In this document: piece after piece, positions 1 through 9,434 of the stretch | Layout: every line of letters begins with the position of its first letter | How positions within the stretch are numbered: position 1 is the first letter of the stretch | Source of the DNA: Nocardia asiatica NBRC 100129 | GTDB lineage: Bacteria > Actinomycetota > Actinomycetes > Mycobacteriales > Mycobacteriaceae | Assembly (NCBI RefSeq): GCF_000308415.1 | Contig: NZ_BAFS01000470.1 | Location: 1 to 63,678, forward strand | Direction: 5' to 3' | DNA: 63,678 nt | The notes under the pieces: generated by a model | What the model saw: only the letters and a program-made list of their open reading frames with translations | Told to the model about the DNA's origin: nothing | The model's database searches: none | Made by a program: the position numbers and the translations under genes

Positions 1-461
1 ACCATCGTGTTGACGGTGTTCTTCAGCTCGAGGATCTCGCCGCGGGCGTCCACGTCGATCTTCTGGGACAAGTCGCCCCGCGCCACGGCTGTCGCGACCT
101 GGGCGATGTCGCGCACCTGGCTGGTCAAGTTGCCCGCCATCGCGTTGACCGAGTCGGTGAGATCCTTCCAGGTACCGGAAACGCCCGGCACCTCGGCTTG
201 ACCGCCCAGCCGCCCGTCCGTGCCGACCTCGCGCGCGACCCGGGTGACCTCCGAGGTGAACAGCGACAGCTGGTCCACCATGCCGTTGAACACCGTCGCG
301 ATCTCGCCGAGCAGCCCGTCGGCGTCCGTCGGTAGCCGAGTGCCGAAATCACCGTCGCGAACGGCCGTCAGCCCGGCCAGCAACTGGCGCAACTCGACCT
401 GGTCCGCGGCCGTGACAGCCTGCTCCGACGCGGTGCGGACAGAGGCCGCCGTATCCGTCAT
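1..461 (-). CDS. HAMP-array sensor (hybrid histidine kinase), N-terminal part only
   Basis: The reading frame runs off the left edge of the window, so only about 153 N-terminal residues are present. They contain two successive HAMP-like units of the soluble poly-HAMP type (LLAGLTAVRDGDFGTRLP, then QVATAVARGDLSQKIDVDA, each followed by a helix ending in NGMVDQL or NTMV). No transmembrane segment precedes them. This is the usual beginning of the large actinobacterial cytosolic proteins with HAMP arrays followed by GAF, HisKA and receiver domains; those later domains lie outside the window and are inferred. ATG at 461 is preferred over the in-frame ATG at 467 because GAGG stands six bases before it. 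Divergent from the STAND NTPase gene. Confidence 0.8.
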   Translation of the reverse strand, partial: MTDTAASVRTASEQAVTAADQVELRQLLAGLTAVRDGDFGTRLPTDADGLLGEIATVFNGMVDQLSLFTSEVTRVAREVGTDGRLGGQAEVPGVSGTWKDLTDSVNAMAGNLTSQVRDIAQVATAVARGDLSQKIDVDARGEILELKNTVNTM

Positions 462-848
462 GCTCATCCTCGTTCTGCCCCACCGTATCGGAGGCGACTC
501 CGCGCACGGCGGGTCGCCGACCAACGGTGCTGTGCTGGCTGCTGAACACGGATGCACCGGCGGCTACGCCTTCGAAAGTATCATCAGCAGACCTATCCCT
601 CAGCATTCGTTGAAGGCTCCAGCAAATCGCGGTGCCGGTGATCATCGCCATCCCCGCGACCGATGGACACCCGTTCTGCCGTCGTCGCCGCTGGTCCCCG
701 GCTCTGCCGGGCGGGCAATGATCGGAGCCGTAACTCTCCGCTTCGCAGCTACGATTTGACCATCGACTGGAGGCCGAAGCGGGGTTCGCGTTCTCCGGGC
801 TCGCGCGAGTCTCGCGGTGCGGGACGACGGGGAATGAGGACGGCCGAC
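462..848. other. Divergent intergenic region
   Basis: About 390 bases between the sensor kinase and the STAND NTPase gene, which point away from each other, so promoters for both should lie here. A TTGACC hexamer at 756-761 would suit a -35 box for the rightward gene, but I see no convincing -10 at the expected distance. No coding signal was found. Confidence 0.4.
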
Positions 849-3572
849 ATGAATTCGTCGACGGTCGTCGCCGCGGCGGTTGCCGCCGGCGCCGGGGCGG
901 AACTGACCGACGCGACCACGCCGCTGGTCACGACTTTCTATGCGGCGCTGGAAGCTCTGATCGACCGCCGCTACCCACACGTCGACCTACGGCCGGTCCA
1001 GAGAAGCCCCGACTCGGCCAGGGCACGCGAGTTCCTTGCCCGAGCTCTCACCGACCAAGGCGCCGGCGACGATCCCGAGTTGCTTACGGCGGCAACGTTA
1101 TTGCTCGAAGCGTTGGGCGCGACCACGGGCATTGTCGGCGTGGCGACAGGTGTCGATCTGCGAGGCGTCGAAGCGGCCGCGCTCCGAATCCGCGAAGTCC
1201 GCGCGCGTGGAGCAGGTGTCCGGGTTCGTGAGAGCCGGTTCAGTGGCGACGTCGATATCGGGGATGTGCGTGGCGGGATGGGAGCCGACGCTGTGGCCAC
1301 GCGTGCCTCCGGCGCGTCGGCCGTCGCACGTCCGCAGGCCGCTGTCGATCTTTCCCACATCCGGGCCAGGGATATCGCCATCTACTATCAGCCGCAGACG
1401 ATCGTCGCATCGGATTCCGATGTTGTCGTTGTCGGCGAGGTCCCCTCCGCTCCAATGCATTTCGTAGAGCGTACTGTTCTCCAGCAAATGCGGTCGGCGC
1501 TCGGGAATCGGCATGCGTCGGTATGCGCGTTGATCGGGATGCCCGGCGCGGGCAAGACTCAGATGGCTGCCGCCTACGCGCGCAGCGTGGTCGCCGCGGG
1601 CCGTGGGATCGTCGGCTGGGTGAACGCCGAGAACGATCTGGAGTTCTCCATGGGCATCGCTCGGATAGCCGAGCGACTCGGTGTCGCCGACCCCGGCGGT
1701 GACGCCGTCGAATCGGCGCGCAGGCTGCGAGAACATCTGGCCGGCGAGTCCAGGCCCAATCTGCTCGTCTTCGACAACGCCACCTCCCTGGAACGATTGA
1801 GCCCCTTCGTGTCGTCCATGGGTTTCCGCCAGGTGATCATCACCAGCAACGATCGTCATTTCGGCGAGATCGGTACAGCCATCGAAGTAGAAGGGTTCAC
1901 CCGCGCCGAATCCGTGCGATACCTGATCAATCGAACGAAGATCACGGACCGCGCGGGTGCGCACGCTGTCGCCGAGCGGCTCGGCGACCTCCCGCTGGCT
2001 TTGACAGCCGCCGCGTCAGCCATCAGAGCCCGTGGGGCCGGCAGCGGTTACCAGCAATATCTTCGAGTTCTGGAGGCTTGGACGGCCCGTGGCAGCGGAC
2101 GTGGCTACCAGTGGTTTCTGGAGGTCTTGGACAACCGGGCGCTGGGCGCGGCTGTTCCGCGCGGAGAGGGGCAGCCCTATCCCCGCAGCACCGCCGCAGC
2201 TCTTCGAATGGCGGTCGATGCCGTCAGCGATTCCACCGGCCTGACCGCTACGCTGCAACGTGTGGTGGCGGTACTCGCACCGCACGGGGTGGGTATGCGC
2301 TATTTGTACCGGCTCGGTGACGACTCCGAGGCAGTGGACCGAGCGGTGGACCGGTGCATCCGGGGAACCATCCTGTCCTACTCCATGGACCGCGACGTGC
2401 TCACCATGCATCGCCTCACGGCTCGCACGATCCGCGAGCAATATCTCTCCACCGTGGTAGAGCGGGACGCGATAACGGGAACAGCCCTTCGGTTGCTCGA
2501 GCCGGATTTGCCTGCGGACTCAGCTGTCTGGGAGCGCCGAGAATCCATCGCCGCCGCCGCCACACACCTCGAAGCACTGTGGGACACGACCGCGGCACAC
2601 GGCGGCGACCGGGACGTGGTTCATTCGGTACTCGCTGCCCGAGTGACAGCGGCACACCATCTGAGTCACATAGGAATTGACCTCGATGAAGCCATTGCGC
2701 TCGGAGAGAGTGCCCTGACCGACTGTGCGGGCATTCTCGGCGGCGATCACCCCGACACACTCGCCGCCGCGAGCGGCCTCGCGCACGCCTACCGGTTGCG
2801 CGGAAATCTCCAGAAGGCCATCGAGATTCAAGAGGATGTTCTCGCCGAACGCAAGCGCGTGCTCGGGGCCGCGCATCGCGACACCCTCACCACCGGAAAC
2901 AACCTCGCCAATGCCTACCGGTCCGCAGGCCGCTTCGATGACGCCATCGCACTGCACGAGGAAGTTCTCCAAGAGTGTGAGCGTGTTTTCGGGTCCGACC
3001 ATCCCGACACGCTCACCACGAAGAACAATCTCGCGTACGCCTATCGCTCGGCTGGCAACTTGATGGAGGCGATCTTCCTGCACGGCACCGTTCTCAGCGA
3101 CCGCGCACGAATTCTCGGACCGGACCATCCCGATACGCTCACATCGCGGGGCAACCTCGCCTACGCCCTCGCGTCCGCGGGCCGACTCAGCGAGGCCATC
3201 GCCCTCTACCAGAGCGTCCTGTCCGATCGTGCGCGGATTCTCGGATCGGACCATCCCGACACCCTGACGATCCGGGGCAACCTCGCTCACGTGTACGCCG
3301 CGGCCCAAAGATTCGACAGAGCCATTTCCCTGTACGAAAGCGTGCTCGCCGACTGTGCGCGAATCTTCGGACCCGACCACCCAGCCACACTCATCGCAAG
3401 CGATGACCTCGCCGAAGCATTGCGACAACGAGATACCGGCGGCCGCTTGCGACAGGTCGGGGACAAATTCGCCCGGCGCCCGCTTGCGCCCAGGGACTCG
3501 CCCTACCACTACCCGACCGGATCTCGCTATGACACCTCCGATTATCCGGCCTGGGGAGATACCGATTGCTGA
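849..3572 (+). CDS. STAND (NB-ARC-like) NTPase with C-terminal tetratricopeptide repeats
   Basis: 907 residues. The N-terminal ~130 residues form a helical, effector-associated-type region. It is followed by a Gly/Val-rich low-complexity stretch (FSGDVDIGDVRGG) and a YYQPQ segment just before the ATPase. Walker A is GMPGAGKT at about residues 230-237, with LLVFDNA as Walker B and a winged-helix region after it. From about residue 620 at least six 42-residue kinesin-light-chain-type TPRs follow (consensus HPDTLTTRxNLAxAYxxAGR plus ExVL). This is the layout of bacterial NLR-like signalling proteins: a TPR sensor, a nucleotide switch and an N-terminal effector. A conflict or defence role is inferred. 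ATG 849 is chosen for GAGGA eight bases upstream; ATG 834 is the alternative. Confidence 0.85.
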   Translation: MNSSTVVAAAVAAGAGAELTDATTPLVTTFYAALEALIDRRYPHVDLRPVQRSPDSARAREFLARALTDQGAGDDPELLTAATLLLEALGATTGIVGVATGVDLRGVEAAALRIREVRARGAGVRVRESRFSGDVDIGDVRGGMGADAVATRASGASAVARPQAAVDLSHIRARDIAIYYQPQTIVASDSDVVVVGEVPSAPMHFVERTVLQQMRSALGNRHASVCALIGMPGAGKTQMAAAYARSVVAAGRGIVGWVNAENDLEFSMGIARIAERLGVADPGGDAVESARRLREHLAGESRPNLLVFDNATSLERLSPFVSSMGFRQVIITSNDRHFGEIGTAIEVEGFTRAESVRYLINRTKITDRAGAHAVAERLGDLPLALTAAASAIRARGAGSGYQQYLRVLEAWTARGSGRGYQWFLEVLDNRALGAAVPRGEGQPYPRSTAAALRMAVDAVSDSTGLTATLQRVVAVLAPHGVGMRYLYRLGDDSEAVDRAVDRCIRGTILSYSMDRDVLTMHRLTARTIREQYLSTVVERDAITGTALRLLEPDLPADSAVWERRESIAAAATHLEALWDTTAAHGGDRDVVHSVLAARVTAAHHLSHIGIDLDEAIALGESALTDCAGILGGDHPDTLAAASGLAHAYRLRGNLQKAIEIQEDVLAERKRVLGAAHRDTLTTGNNLANAYRSAGRFDDAIALHEEVLQECERVFGSDHPDTLTTKNNLAYAYRSAGNLMEAIFLHGTVLSDRARILGPDHPDTLTSRGNLAYALASAGRLSEAIALYQSVLSDRARILGSDHPDTLTIRGNLAHVYAAAQRFDRAISLYESVLADCARIFGPDHPATLIASDDLAEALRQRDTGGRLRQVGDKFARRPLAPRDSPYHYPTGSRYDTSDYPAWGDTDC

Positions 3573-3611
3573 CCCGTCGGTCTCGTTGCTACGGACCAGC
3601 GGTCCGAAGAC

Positions 3612-3683
3612 TCAGAGGAGGGCGGCGACCTTCCTCGCGGTCTCCTTGGCTGATCTGGGATTCTGCCCTGTCACGAGGTTGCC
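3612..3683 (-). pseudogene. C-terminal fragment of a DJ-1/PfpI-type protein
   Basis: The minus strand reads ...VGNLVTGQNPRSAKETARKVAALL and stop. This matches the conserved tail of class I glutamine-amidotransferase-like (DJ-1/PfpI/HchA) proteins, where GxLVTGQNPxS precedes a last helix. Only about 24 residues remain. Upstream the frame gives unrelated sequence, so the rest of the gene has been lost. It lies in a stretch with other gene remnants. Confidence 0.45.
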
Positions 3684-3755
3684 GACGGCTCTTTGACGCA
3701 CCCTCGTCACGCCCGGCGGCCTTGTGTTCTTCCCTGTCCGTCCAGATGCGCCTTT

Positions 3756-4660
3756 TCATCCCCACTGGGCCGCCGCATCGAGGACGACCGTGATGGCCTC
3801 GACGTAGCGGTGCTGCCGGATGAGCAGCTTGGCCAGGTCGGTTGCGGCCCGCATGCCTGGCAGCGGACGCAGGCGGGCGATGGCCTCCTCCACGCGGCCG
3901 TCTTGGGCGAGCAGCCATGCGATGGTGGTCTCGCGGTCGTCGACCTCGTCCGGTGGCAGCGCTTCCACCTCGGCGATGGCCTCCTCGCAGCGCCCCGACT
4001 CCCCCATCAGCCACCACCGGTTGGACCGGAGCCACAACGCCTCGTTCTCCGCGAGGTACTCGGGGCTGCGACCTTCAGTGAGTTGCAGGGCCTTGTCGTG
4101 GTGGCCCTGTTCGGCGAGCAAAATCATCGTCGGCTGGAGGAGGTTTCCCTCATAGAGGTCGTCGAAGGTGTGCTCCACCGCTTGGACGGCGTCGTCGAAC
4201 CGGCCCTGCCGAATGAGCAGTTCCAGCAGCTCGTTCTCGTAGCGGCTCGGGTACTCGGTGGTGTCGATGAGGCCGCGATCGCCTCGTCCACCCGCCCGGC
4301 CCCGGCCAGCACCTCGGCGTAGTCCCGCCACGCGTCTCGCGTGCCCGTCTCCATGTTCCTGGGCCGGGCCAGCTCCAGCGCCCGCGCGATACGGCCCCAC
4401 CGCAGCAGGACATCGGCGCCGGCCCGCACCGCGGGCTGCCAGCCGCTGTTCGCGAACGGCTCTATCACCGTCCAGGCCCTCTCGAACTCCCCCGCAGCGC
4501 ACAACCCGTGCACCGCGCCCTGCGCGCAGAACCAGTCGCCGCGCACCTCAGCCGCCTCCACCAGCGATTCCAAGGCACCATGGTCAAGTATCTCGTCCAC
4601 GATCTGCGGCGGGACACCGGTGCGGTGGGTCAGCTGCCATTCGAGGTCTTCCACGTTCAC
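3756..4660 (-). pseudogene. TPR-like helical-repeat protein, broken by a one-base frameshift
   Basis: Two overlapping frames together encode one protein of about 300 residues. From GTG 4660 it reads MNVEDLEWQLTHRTGVPP through helical repeats (WTVIEPFANSG, ARALELARP, AEVLAGAGRVDEAIA). Near 4271-4276 sense continues in the next frame (GLIDTTEYPSRYENELLELL) through further repeats to the stop at 3756. Restoring one G in the short G run there would give a continuous DEAIAGLIDTTEYPS. It resembles the actinobacterial tetratricopeptide proteins of unknown role with about 40-residue repeats. Either the gene is newly inactivated or the assembly has an error at this site. Confidence 0.7.
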
Positions 4661-4739
4661 AGGGGAACCCTATGCATCCGCGCCGACATCGTGAGCGGCC
4701 CAGCTGCCTGGGTGCCAGGCAGCGAGGAGGTAGTCACAC

Positions 4740-5222
4740 GTCATTCACACGCTGCCCGAGGATGCCGAGTCCGTCGCGGCGCAGTAGCGGCAACCCGCCA
4801 CCACCGCAGACCGAACCGCGTCTGCGGGAGTTCCCGGAGATCGGGCGTGAGGAGCTGTTCCGGTTCTTCACGCTCTCGCCGGCGGATCTGGCGTTCGTCG
4901 ATCCCGGTCGCGGTCGGGGCCCGGCTGATCGTCTCGGGATCGCGATCGCGTTGTGCACCCTGCCATGGCTGGGATTCGTGCCCGATCGCGTGGTCACCGC
5001 CCCCAGGAACTGGCCGAACGCGGCAAATCCGGAGAAGACCGCCAGGGGTTGCTCGATCCGGCCGGGCAGCGCGTCGACGACGAGGTCCTGGCCCACATCA
5101 GCCCCGCCCACAGCGCCAACATCAACTTCTTCGGCGCGATCGAAGTCGACATCGAGGGCGAACTCGCCCAGCTCGGCCCGACCGGCTATCGGCCGCTACG
5201 GGTGCGCGACACCCTGTTCTGA
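4740..5222 (+). mobile_element. Tn3-family transposase remnant, internally deleted
   Basis: The first part (4803-5000) reads LREFPEIGREELFRFFTL then SPADLAFVDPGRGRGPADRLG, the conserved N-terminal (DUF4158-type) start of Tn3-family transposases. From about 5000, in another frame, the sequence jumps to the extreme C-terminus: VLAHISPAHSANINFFGAIE then LGPTGYRPLRVRDTLF and stop at 5222. About 800 residues holding the DDE catalytic core are missing, so it is inactive. I could not recognise the terminal inverted repeats. It marks past insertion of a Tn3-like element next to other broken genes. Confidence 0.85.
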
Positions 5223-5300
5223 CCCGCTGAGCCCGCGCCCCGTAGGACGGGCGTATCGGTCCTCAGGGGCTCGCGCCGGGCTCCCAAGGTCAGCGATCTC

Positions 5301-5318
5301 CGGGGCGTTTCAGCCCCG
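5301..5318 (-). terminator. Possible hairpin after the esterase gene
   Basis: CGGGGC at 5301-5306 and GCCCCG at 5313-5318 can pair across a six-base loop, about 70 bases past the stop of the minus-strand esterase. There is no run of T, so this is only a candidate terminator. Confidence 0.3.
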
Positions 5319-5386
5319 AAGCGTCTGGGTGCTGGCTGTGGTTGCGTGTGGTGGGGGCAGTCGGGCAGCCCGGCGGGGGGGGACCG

Positions 5387-6427
5387 TCAGGCGCTCGGGC
5401 CGTTGTTCGTGTCGACGCTCTCGACGAACCGTTCGACACTGTCGAGTGCGCTCCGTGCCTCCGACAGACGTGGGTATCCCATCTGGAATACATGGAACAT
5501 TCCCGGCCACAGCTCGAGTTCGCACCGCCCACCTGCCGCGCGCAGTGCCGCGGCATAGTGTTGTGAGTCCGAGGCCAGAACCTCGCTGCCGCCGGCCTGC
5601 AACAGCATCGGCGGCAGATCGGGTCCGACCGCAGCGAGGACATCCAGGCGCGGATCGCTGAAGTCGGCGTCCACGAAATAGGTTTGGGTGATCCGTCGAC
5701 CGGTGTTGGCGGAGATGAACTGGTCCCACACGTGTGTGTTGTGGGCCGCGGCGAGCTGCCAGGTCGGGTCGACGACGCTGGAGAATCCGATCAACGCCGC
5801 AGGCTGGTCGACTCCGAGTTCGCGCAGTTGCACACACAAGCCCAGGGCGAGGTGGCCGCCGGCCGAATCGCCCATCACGATGATGTCGCTGGCTGTGTGC
5901 CCTTGGTCGATCAGCCACAGGTAGCCGTTGAGGATGTCGTCGTGGGCGGCGGGGAAGCGGTATTTCGGTGCTCGCCGATAGCGCACGGCGTAGGCGGGTC
6001 GGCGCAGTCGGCGTGATAGTTCCGACACCAGGCCGCGGTGGGTCCAGGGGCTGCAACTGATGTATCCGCTGCCGTGGATGTAGTAGATGACCCGGGCGCC
6101 GGGCTCTGCCTGCTCGCCGACCCATTCTCCGATGGTCCGGCCCCTGGGTCCGGCGGCATCGACTCTCCTGGGTGTCAGTGTCGGAGCGAACCACATCCGA
6201 CAGGCCACGACTTGGGTGAAGCGGTAGCCGAGCACACCGAGCGGCGTATGCAGCGGCAGGAGCCACAGGGTGGGTCGCACGAAGATTCGCGACGCCCAGA
6301 TGGTCGCCCACGCGGCCAAGGAGCGCGCCACCGTGGTCACCGGATCATCGCAGCGACCGCTTGCCGGGTGCGCTGTGCCGTATTCGGTCGGCCTGGCGGA
6401 GGCGGCGACCGGGTCGGGTGTGTTCAT
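5387..6427 (-). CDS. Alpha/beta hydrolase, hormone-sensitive-lipase family esterase
   Basis: 346 residues. Oxyanion-hole region YYIHGSGYISCSPWTHRG replaces the classical HGGG with HGSG, as in several mycobacterial Lip proteins. The nucleophile elbow is GDSAGGHLAL, then comes a GGSEVLASDS segment where the catalytic acid is expected, and His lies in GMFHVFQ. The acid position reads SEVL rather than D, so Glu may serve as in related actinobacterial esterases (inference). The N-terminal ~60 residues contain hydrophobic stretches but no clear signal peptide. ATG 6427 has GAGGA upstream. The gene is 104 bases after the MBL-fold gene on the same strand and probably in the same unit. It likely hydrolyses a carboxyl ester of unknown identity. 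Confidence 0.85.
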   Translation of the reverse strand: MNTPDPVAASARPTEYGTAHPASGRCDDPVTTVARSLAAWATIWASRIFVRPTLWLLPLHTPLGVLGYRFTQVVACRMWFAPTLTPRRVDAAGPRGRTIGEWVGEQAEPGARVIYYIHGSGYISCSPWTHRGLVSELSRRLRRPAYAVRYRRAPKYRFPAAHDDILNGYLWLIDQGHTASDIIVMGDSAGGHLALGLCVQLRELGVDQPAALIGFSSVVDPTWQLAAAHNTHVWDQFISANTGRRITQTYFVDADFSDPRLDVLAAVGPDLPPMLLQAGGSEVLASDSQHYAAALRAAGGRCELELWPGMFHVFQMGYPRLSEARSALDSVERFVESVDTNNGPSA

Positions 6428-6531
6428 GGGGTTCCTCGAGATCAGGGTGCAGAAGGAGTCCGCCCGCACCGGCGGTGTGCGGGTGCGGGCGGGGAGTCCG
6501 GTCGCCGGTGCTGGCAGGGGTTCGAGCCTGG

Positions 6532-7629
6532 TTACCGGATGGGGACGGTGATGGTGCCGTAGTCCAGGCCGCCGTGGCTGAAGGTCGGCACGACCGGCCA
6601 CTGTCGCTTCCAGTTCACGCATTCCGAGGACGGGATGATCTGGCGCCACTGCGGATTCCGTGGTGACGGGCTGGCCAGGGTCTTCTCCTTCACCATGGAG
6701 TCGTACTGGTCGAGGGAGTCTTCGAGGGTGTTGGCGTTGAGCACGACCTCGCGGCCGTAGAACTGCGCGGTGCGACGCACGCCGGGGATCTTCGACAGTT
6801 CGGGTTGCCAGCTGTCGGCGGCCATCCCGTTCTCCGACGACACCCACACTCCGTCGGGGGTGTTGACGACCAGGGAATGGTTGCCGTCGGTGTGGCCGGG
6901 AGTCCACAGCAGGCTGACCCCGACCCCGAGTTCGACGTCGCCGTCGAAGATTTCGAGCCGGTCGACGGGTACCCCGTTCATACCGCCGTCGACATACCAG
7001 GCCCACTGCATGGGGTGCATGGACTCGAAGGTGCCCAGTTCCCGGCGGTGCACGAGCAGTTTGGCGTTGGGGAACAAGGGCTTGCGCGGTTCGGTCTCGC
7101 CGTCGATGTGCTCGCTGCTGCCCACGATCATGCGCGGGTCCTGGACGTGGAGGTGGTCGAAGCTGATGTAGTCCACGTCGTCGTTGGTCAACCCCAGGCG
7201 CGGAAGCACCTGATCGGGGTCGTTGTAGTACTTGACGAACAGCGATTCCAGGCCGACGCGGCGGCTGAAGCGCTGCAACTGGCCGTAGAACGGGGCTTCC
7301 GCGGACCCGGCGGCCACGGTGGGCTCCCACACCAGGGTCTTGAGTTCGCCGTCGAAGCCCTCGAACTGGATCACGAACATGCGGTTGATGATCGAGATGA
7401 AGGGGTTGAGGTTGACCGAGTAGTTCTGGAACGCGTACTGCGCCGGATACGGCGCCGCGGCGATGTCGAAGCTCTTGACCGCTCGCACCTGCCCCTGGCG
7501 CAGAAACCGTTCCCGGTAGCTCAGTGCCGCGTCGCGAACGGCGTCGAGCCGCCGGCCCCGGGGCCAGATGTCGTGGACGCCGGAGAACTCCGGGATCGGG
7601 CGAACGGCGGCGGATTCGATGGTGGTCAT
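6532..7629 (-). CDS. Metallo-beta-lactamase-fold hydrolase
   Basis: 365 residues, no signal peptide. The first metal-binding stretch is YISFDHLHVQDPR, corresponding to HxHxD but without the usual following His. The later LLWTPGHTDGNHSLVV gives the second motif and VVPTFSHGG the distal His. MBL-fold lactonase or esterase activity is likely; the substrate cannot be told. ATG 7629 overlaps the stop of the upstream SDR gene (TGATG arrangement) and has AAGGAG five bases before it, so the two genes are translationally coupled. Confidence 0.75.
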   Translation of the reverse strand: MTTIESAAVRPIPEFSGVHDIWPRGRRLDAVRDAALSYRERFLRQGQVRAVKSFDIAAAPYPAQYAFQNYSVNLNPFISIINRMFVIQFEGFDGELKTLVWEPTVAAGSAEAPFYGQLQRFSRRVGLESLFVKYYNDPDQVLPRLGLTNDDVDYISFDHLHVQDPRMIVGSSEHIDGETEPRKPLFPNAKLLVHRRELGTFESMHPMQWAWYVDGGMNGVPVDRLEIFDGDVELGVGVSLLWTPGHTDGNHSLVVNTPDGVWVSSENGMAADSWQPELSKIPGVRRTAQFYGREVVLNANTLEDSLDQYDSMVKEKTLASPSPRNPQWRQIIPSSECVNWKRQWPVVPTFSHGGLDYGTITVPIR

Positions 7630-8477
7630 CAGAACTCCTTCGGGTCGGTGGTCTCGGTCAGGGCGCGGCGTTCGTAGCCTGCGCGGGTGTTGGAATCCCG
7701 TGTTGCCTCGGCTTGGTTGGGCACCGTGCGGCGCAATACCAGATCGCGGATCGGCTGCGGCAGCACAGCGGTGATGCGGACCAGCAGACCGATCGTGGCC
7801 GGGAGGAAGACCTCGAAACGGGGACGGCGCAAGACCTCGACAACGGCGGCAGCGACGTCACCGGGCTGCAACAGCGAGGTCGCGCCGCTGTCGGTGCCGA
7901 TCGCGAGTTCGGTGTCGACAACGCCGGGCATGATCACCGAGATCTCGACGCCGCTGCCGCGCAACTCCTCGCGCACGCCGGTGAGGTAGCCCAGGACAGC
8001 GTGTTTGGTCGCGGCGTAGGTGGATTCTCCGGGCGGGGCCAGTTTGGAGGCGGCCGAGGCGATGGTGACGATGTGACCGCGGCCGCGCTCGCGCATGGGC
8101 GGTGCGACCAAGCGCACGCCTCGGATCACGCCGTGCAGGTTCACCGCGAGCATGCGCTCGGTCGCGGTCTCGGGTTCGTTGTCGAAAGGCCCGACCCACA
8201 TGACACCGGCGTTGTTGACCAACACGTCGAGTGGACCCCACAAGGCGGTGACTTCAGCGAGGAACCGGCGGAAGGACCCGGTGTCGGTCACATCGAGACC
8301 GAACGCGTGCACCTGTCCCGGTAGCGCCTGTGCGGTGGCCTCGGCGGCCTGGATGTCGCGGTCGCCGATCACTACCCAGGCACCGGCCTCGGCGAGCTGG
8401 CGGGCGATCTCGCGCCCGATGCCCTGCGCGCCGCCGGTGACGGCCACGATGCGCCCGGCCAGTGTTGTTTCCCTCAT
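7629..8477 (-). CDS. Short-chain dehydrogenase/reductase (SDR)
   Basis: 282 residues. Cofactor motif TGGAQGIG near residue 13, DVTD, NNAGVMW, catalytic Ser in IVTIASAASK and YAATK (Tyr and Lys) define a classical SDR. A hydrophobic C-terminal region (LPATIGLLVRITAVLP) resembles mycobacterial and Nocardia SDRs that act on lipophilic alcohols or ketones. ATG 8477 is preferred because GGAAGG lies nine bases upstream; a longer start at 8528 would add 17 residues. First gene of a minus-strand unit with the MBL-fold and esterase genes, facing a TetR repressor. Confidence 0.9.
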   Translation of the reverse strand: MRETTLAGRIVAVTGGAQGIGREIARQLAEAGAWVVIGDRDIQAAEATAQALPGQVHAFGLDVTDTGSFRRFLAEVTALWGPLDVLVNNAGVMWVGPFDNEPETATERMLAVNLHGVIRGVRLVAPPMRERGRGHIVTIASAASKLAPPGESTYAATKHAVLGYLTGVREELRGSGVEISVIMPGVVDTELAIGTDSGATSLLQPGDVAAAVVEVLRRPRFEVFLPATIGLLVRITAVLPQPIRDLVLRRTVPNQAEATRDSNTRAGYERRALTETTDPKEF

Positions 8478-8525
8478 TGCCTGATGCCTTCCTTGCATCG
8501 GTTCGACACAGCGATCGATGTTGGG

Positions 8526-8537
8526 CAATCGCGATTG
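8526..8537. promoter_or_regulatory. Palindromic operator candidate between SDR and TetR genes
   Basis: CAATCGCGATTG is a perfect 12-base palindrome in the 114-base divergent gap. TetR regulators transcribed divergently from their target usually bind such a site, so it is the natural operator for the adjacent repressor. The inference rests on position and symmetry only. Confidence 0.4.
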
Positions 8538-8591
8538 TCAGAAATGGCTCGGCTAGTATTGCACTCCGTCGGCAGGAAGGAAAGGCCCCAC

Positions 8592-9254
8592 ATGACCCGC
8601 CCGGGATCCTCCGGCCCGAAGCCCTCCGGCCGCAAGTACTCCGGTGTCGCTCCGGAGGAGCGAGTGCGTCAGCGCCGCGCGGCCATCCTCGACTCCGCTT
8701 TGGAGCAGTACGGCACGACCGGCTACGCGGCCGCGTCGATCAAGCAGATCTGCCGCGGCGCCGGCGTCACCGAGCGCTACTTCTACGAGTCGTTCGCCAA
8801 TCAGGAGTTCTGCCTGGCGGCCCTCTACGACAACCTGGCCGAGGCGATGCGCGCAGAGACCGTCACCGCACTCGAGCAGGCCGATCCCGATCTCGACGCA
8901 CTCACCGCAGCCGGACTCGAAGCCTTCATCGGCTACCTGACCAGTGACCCGCGTCGCGCGCGGGTCGTGCTCATCGAGGTCGTCGGGGTTTCACCGGACA
9001 TGGAACAGCGTCGCCATCGGGTTCTGCGCGATTTCGTCGACACCGTGATGGCCGTCTGGGCGACAGAGAGCCCTCGCTCGCTGACGCGAGGCCAGCGGCT
9101 GACCGCGACCGCACTGGTCGGCGGCGTTAACCACCTGCTGGTCGACTGGCTGATGGACGGTTGCCATGACGACCCCGCCGACCTGGTGACCGCGTGCGTG
9201 GACCTGTTCGCCGCCGCCCGCGCGCGCTGGAACACCACCGCCTCGTCCTCATAG
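8592..9254 (+). CDS. TetR-family transcriptional regulator
   Basis: 220 residues. N-terminal HTH is clear: RRAAILDSALEQYGTTGYAA, then SIKQICRGAGVTERYFYESF with F and Y at the recognition helix end. The C-terminal ligand domain (LEAFIGYLTSDPRRARVVLIEVVGVSP) is typical of the family. ATG 8592 follows AAGGAAAGG. It probably represses the SDR/MBL/esterase unit and itself. Confidence 0.9.
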   Translation: MTRPGSSGPKPSGRKYSGVAPEERVRQRRAAILDSALEQYGTTGYAAASIKQICRGAGVTERYFYESFANQEFCLAALYDNLAEAMRAETVTALEQADPDLDALTAAGLEAFIGYLTSDPRRARVVLIEVVGVSPDMEQRRHRVLRDFVDTVMAVWATESPRSLTRGQRLTATALVGGVNHLLVDWLMDGCHDDPADLVTACVDLFAAARARWNTTASSS

Positions 9255-9434
9255 CCGCCCCTGCGAACCGCCCTGTCTTCTCGGCACGACAGGTGTGATC
9301 GACATCGGCGGGATCGGACGATCGGATCCGGTCGACCGATATGGGCGACGAATCGGCGGACCCGCAGGCTGCTGCTGCACTCCTGCGAGATCCGGCGTTG
9401 AGAAGTTGCCACAGAGGCCGGCCGCTGCGCCCGG

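Noticed and set aside
5387..7330. Reading the esterase as a 647-residue protein
   Set aside because: The N-terminal 300 residues would overlap the MBL-fold gene in another frame and are Arg/Pro-rich. ATG 6427 has a good ribosome binding site.
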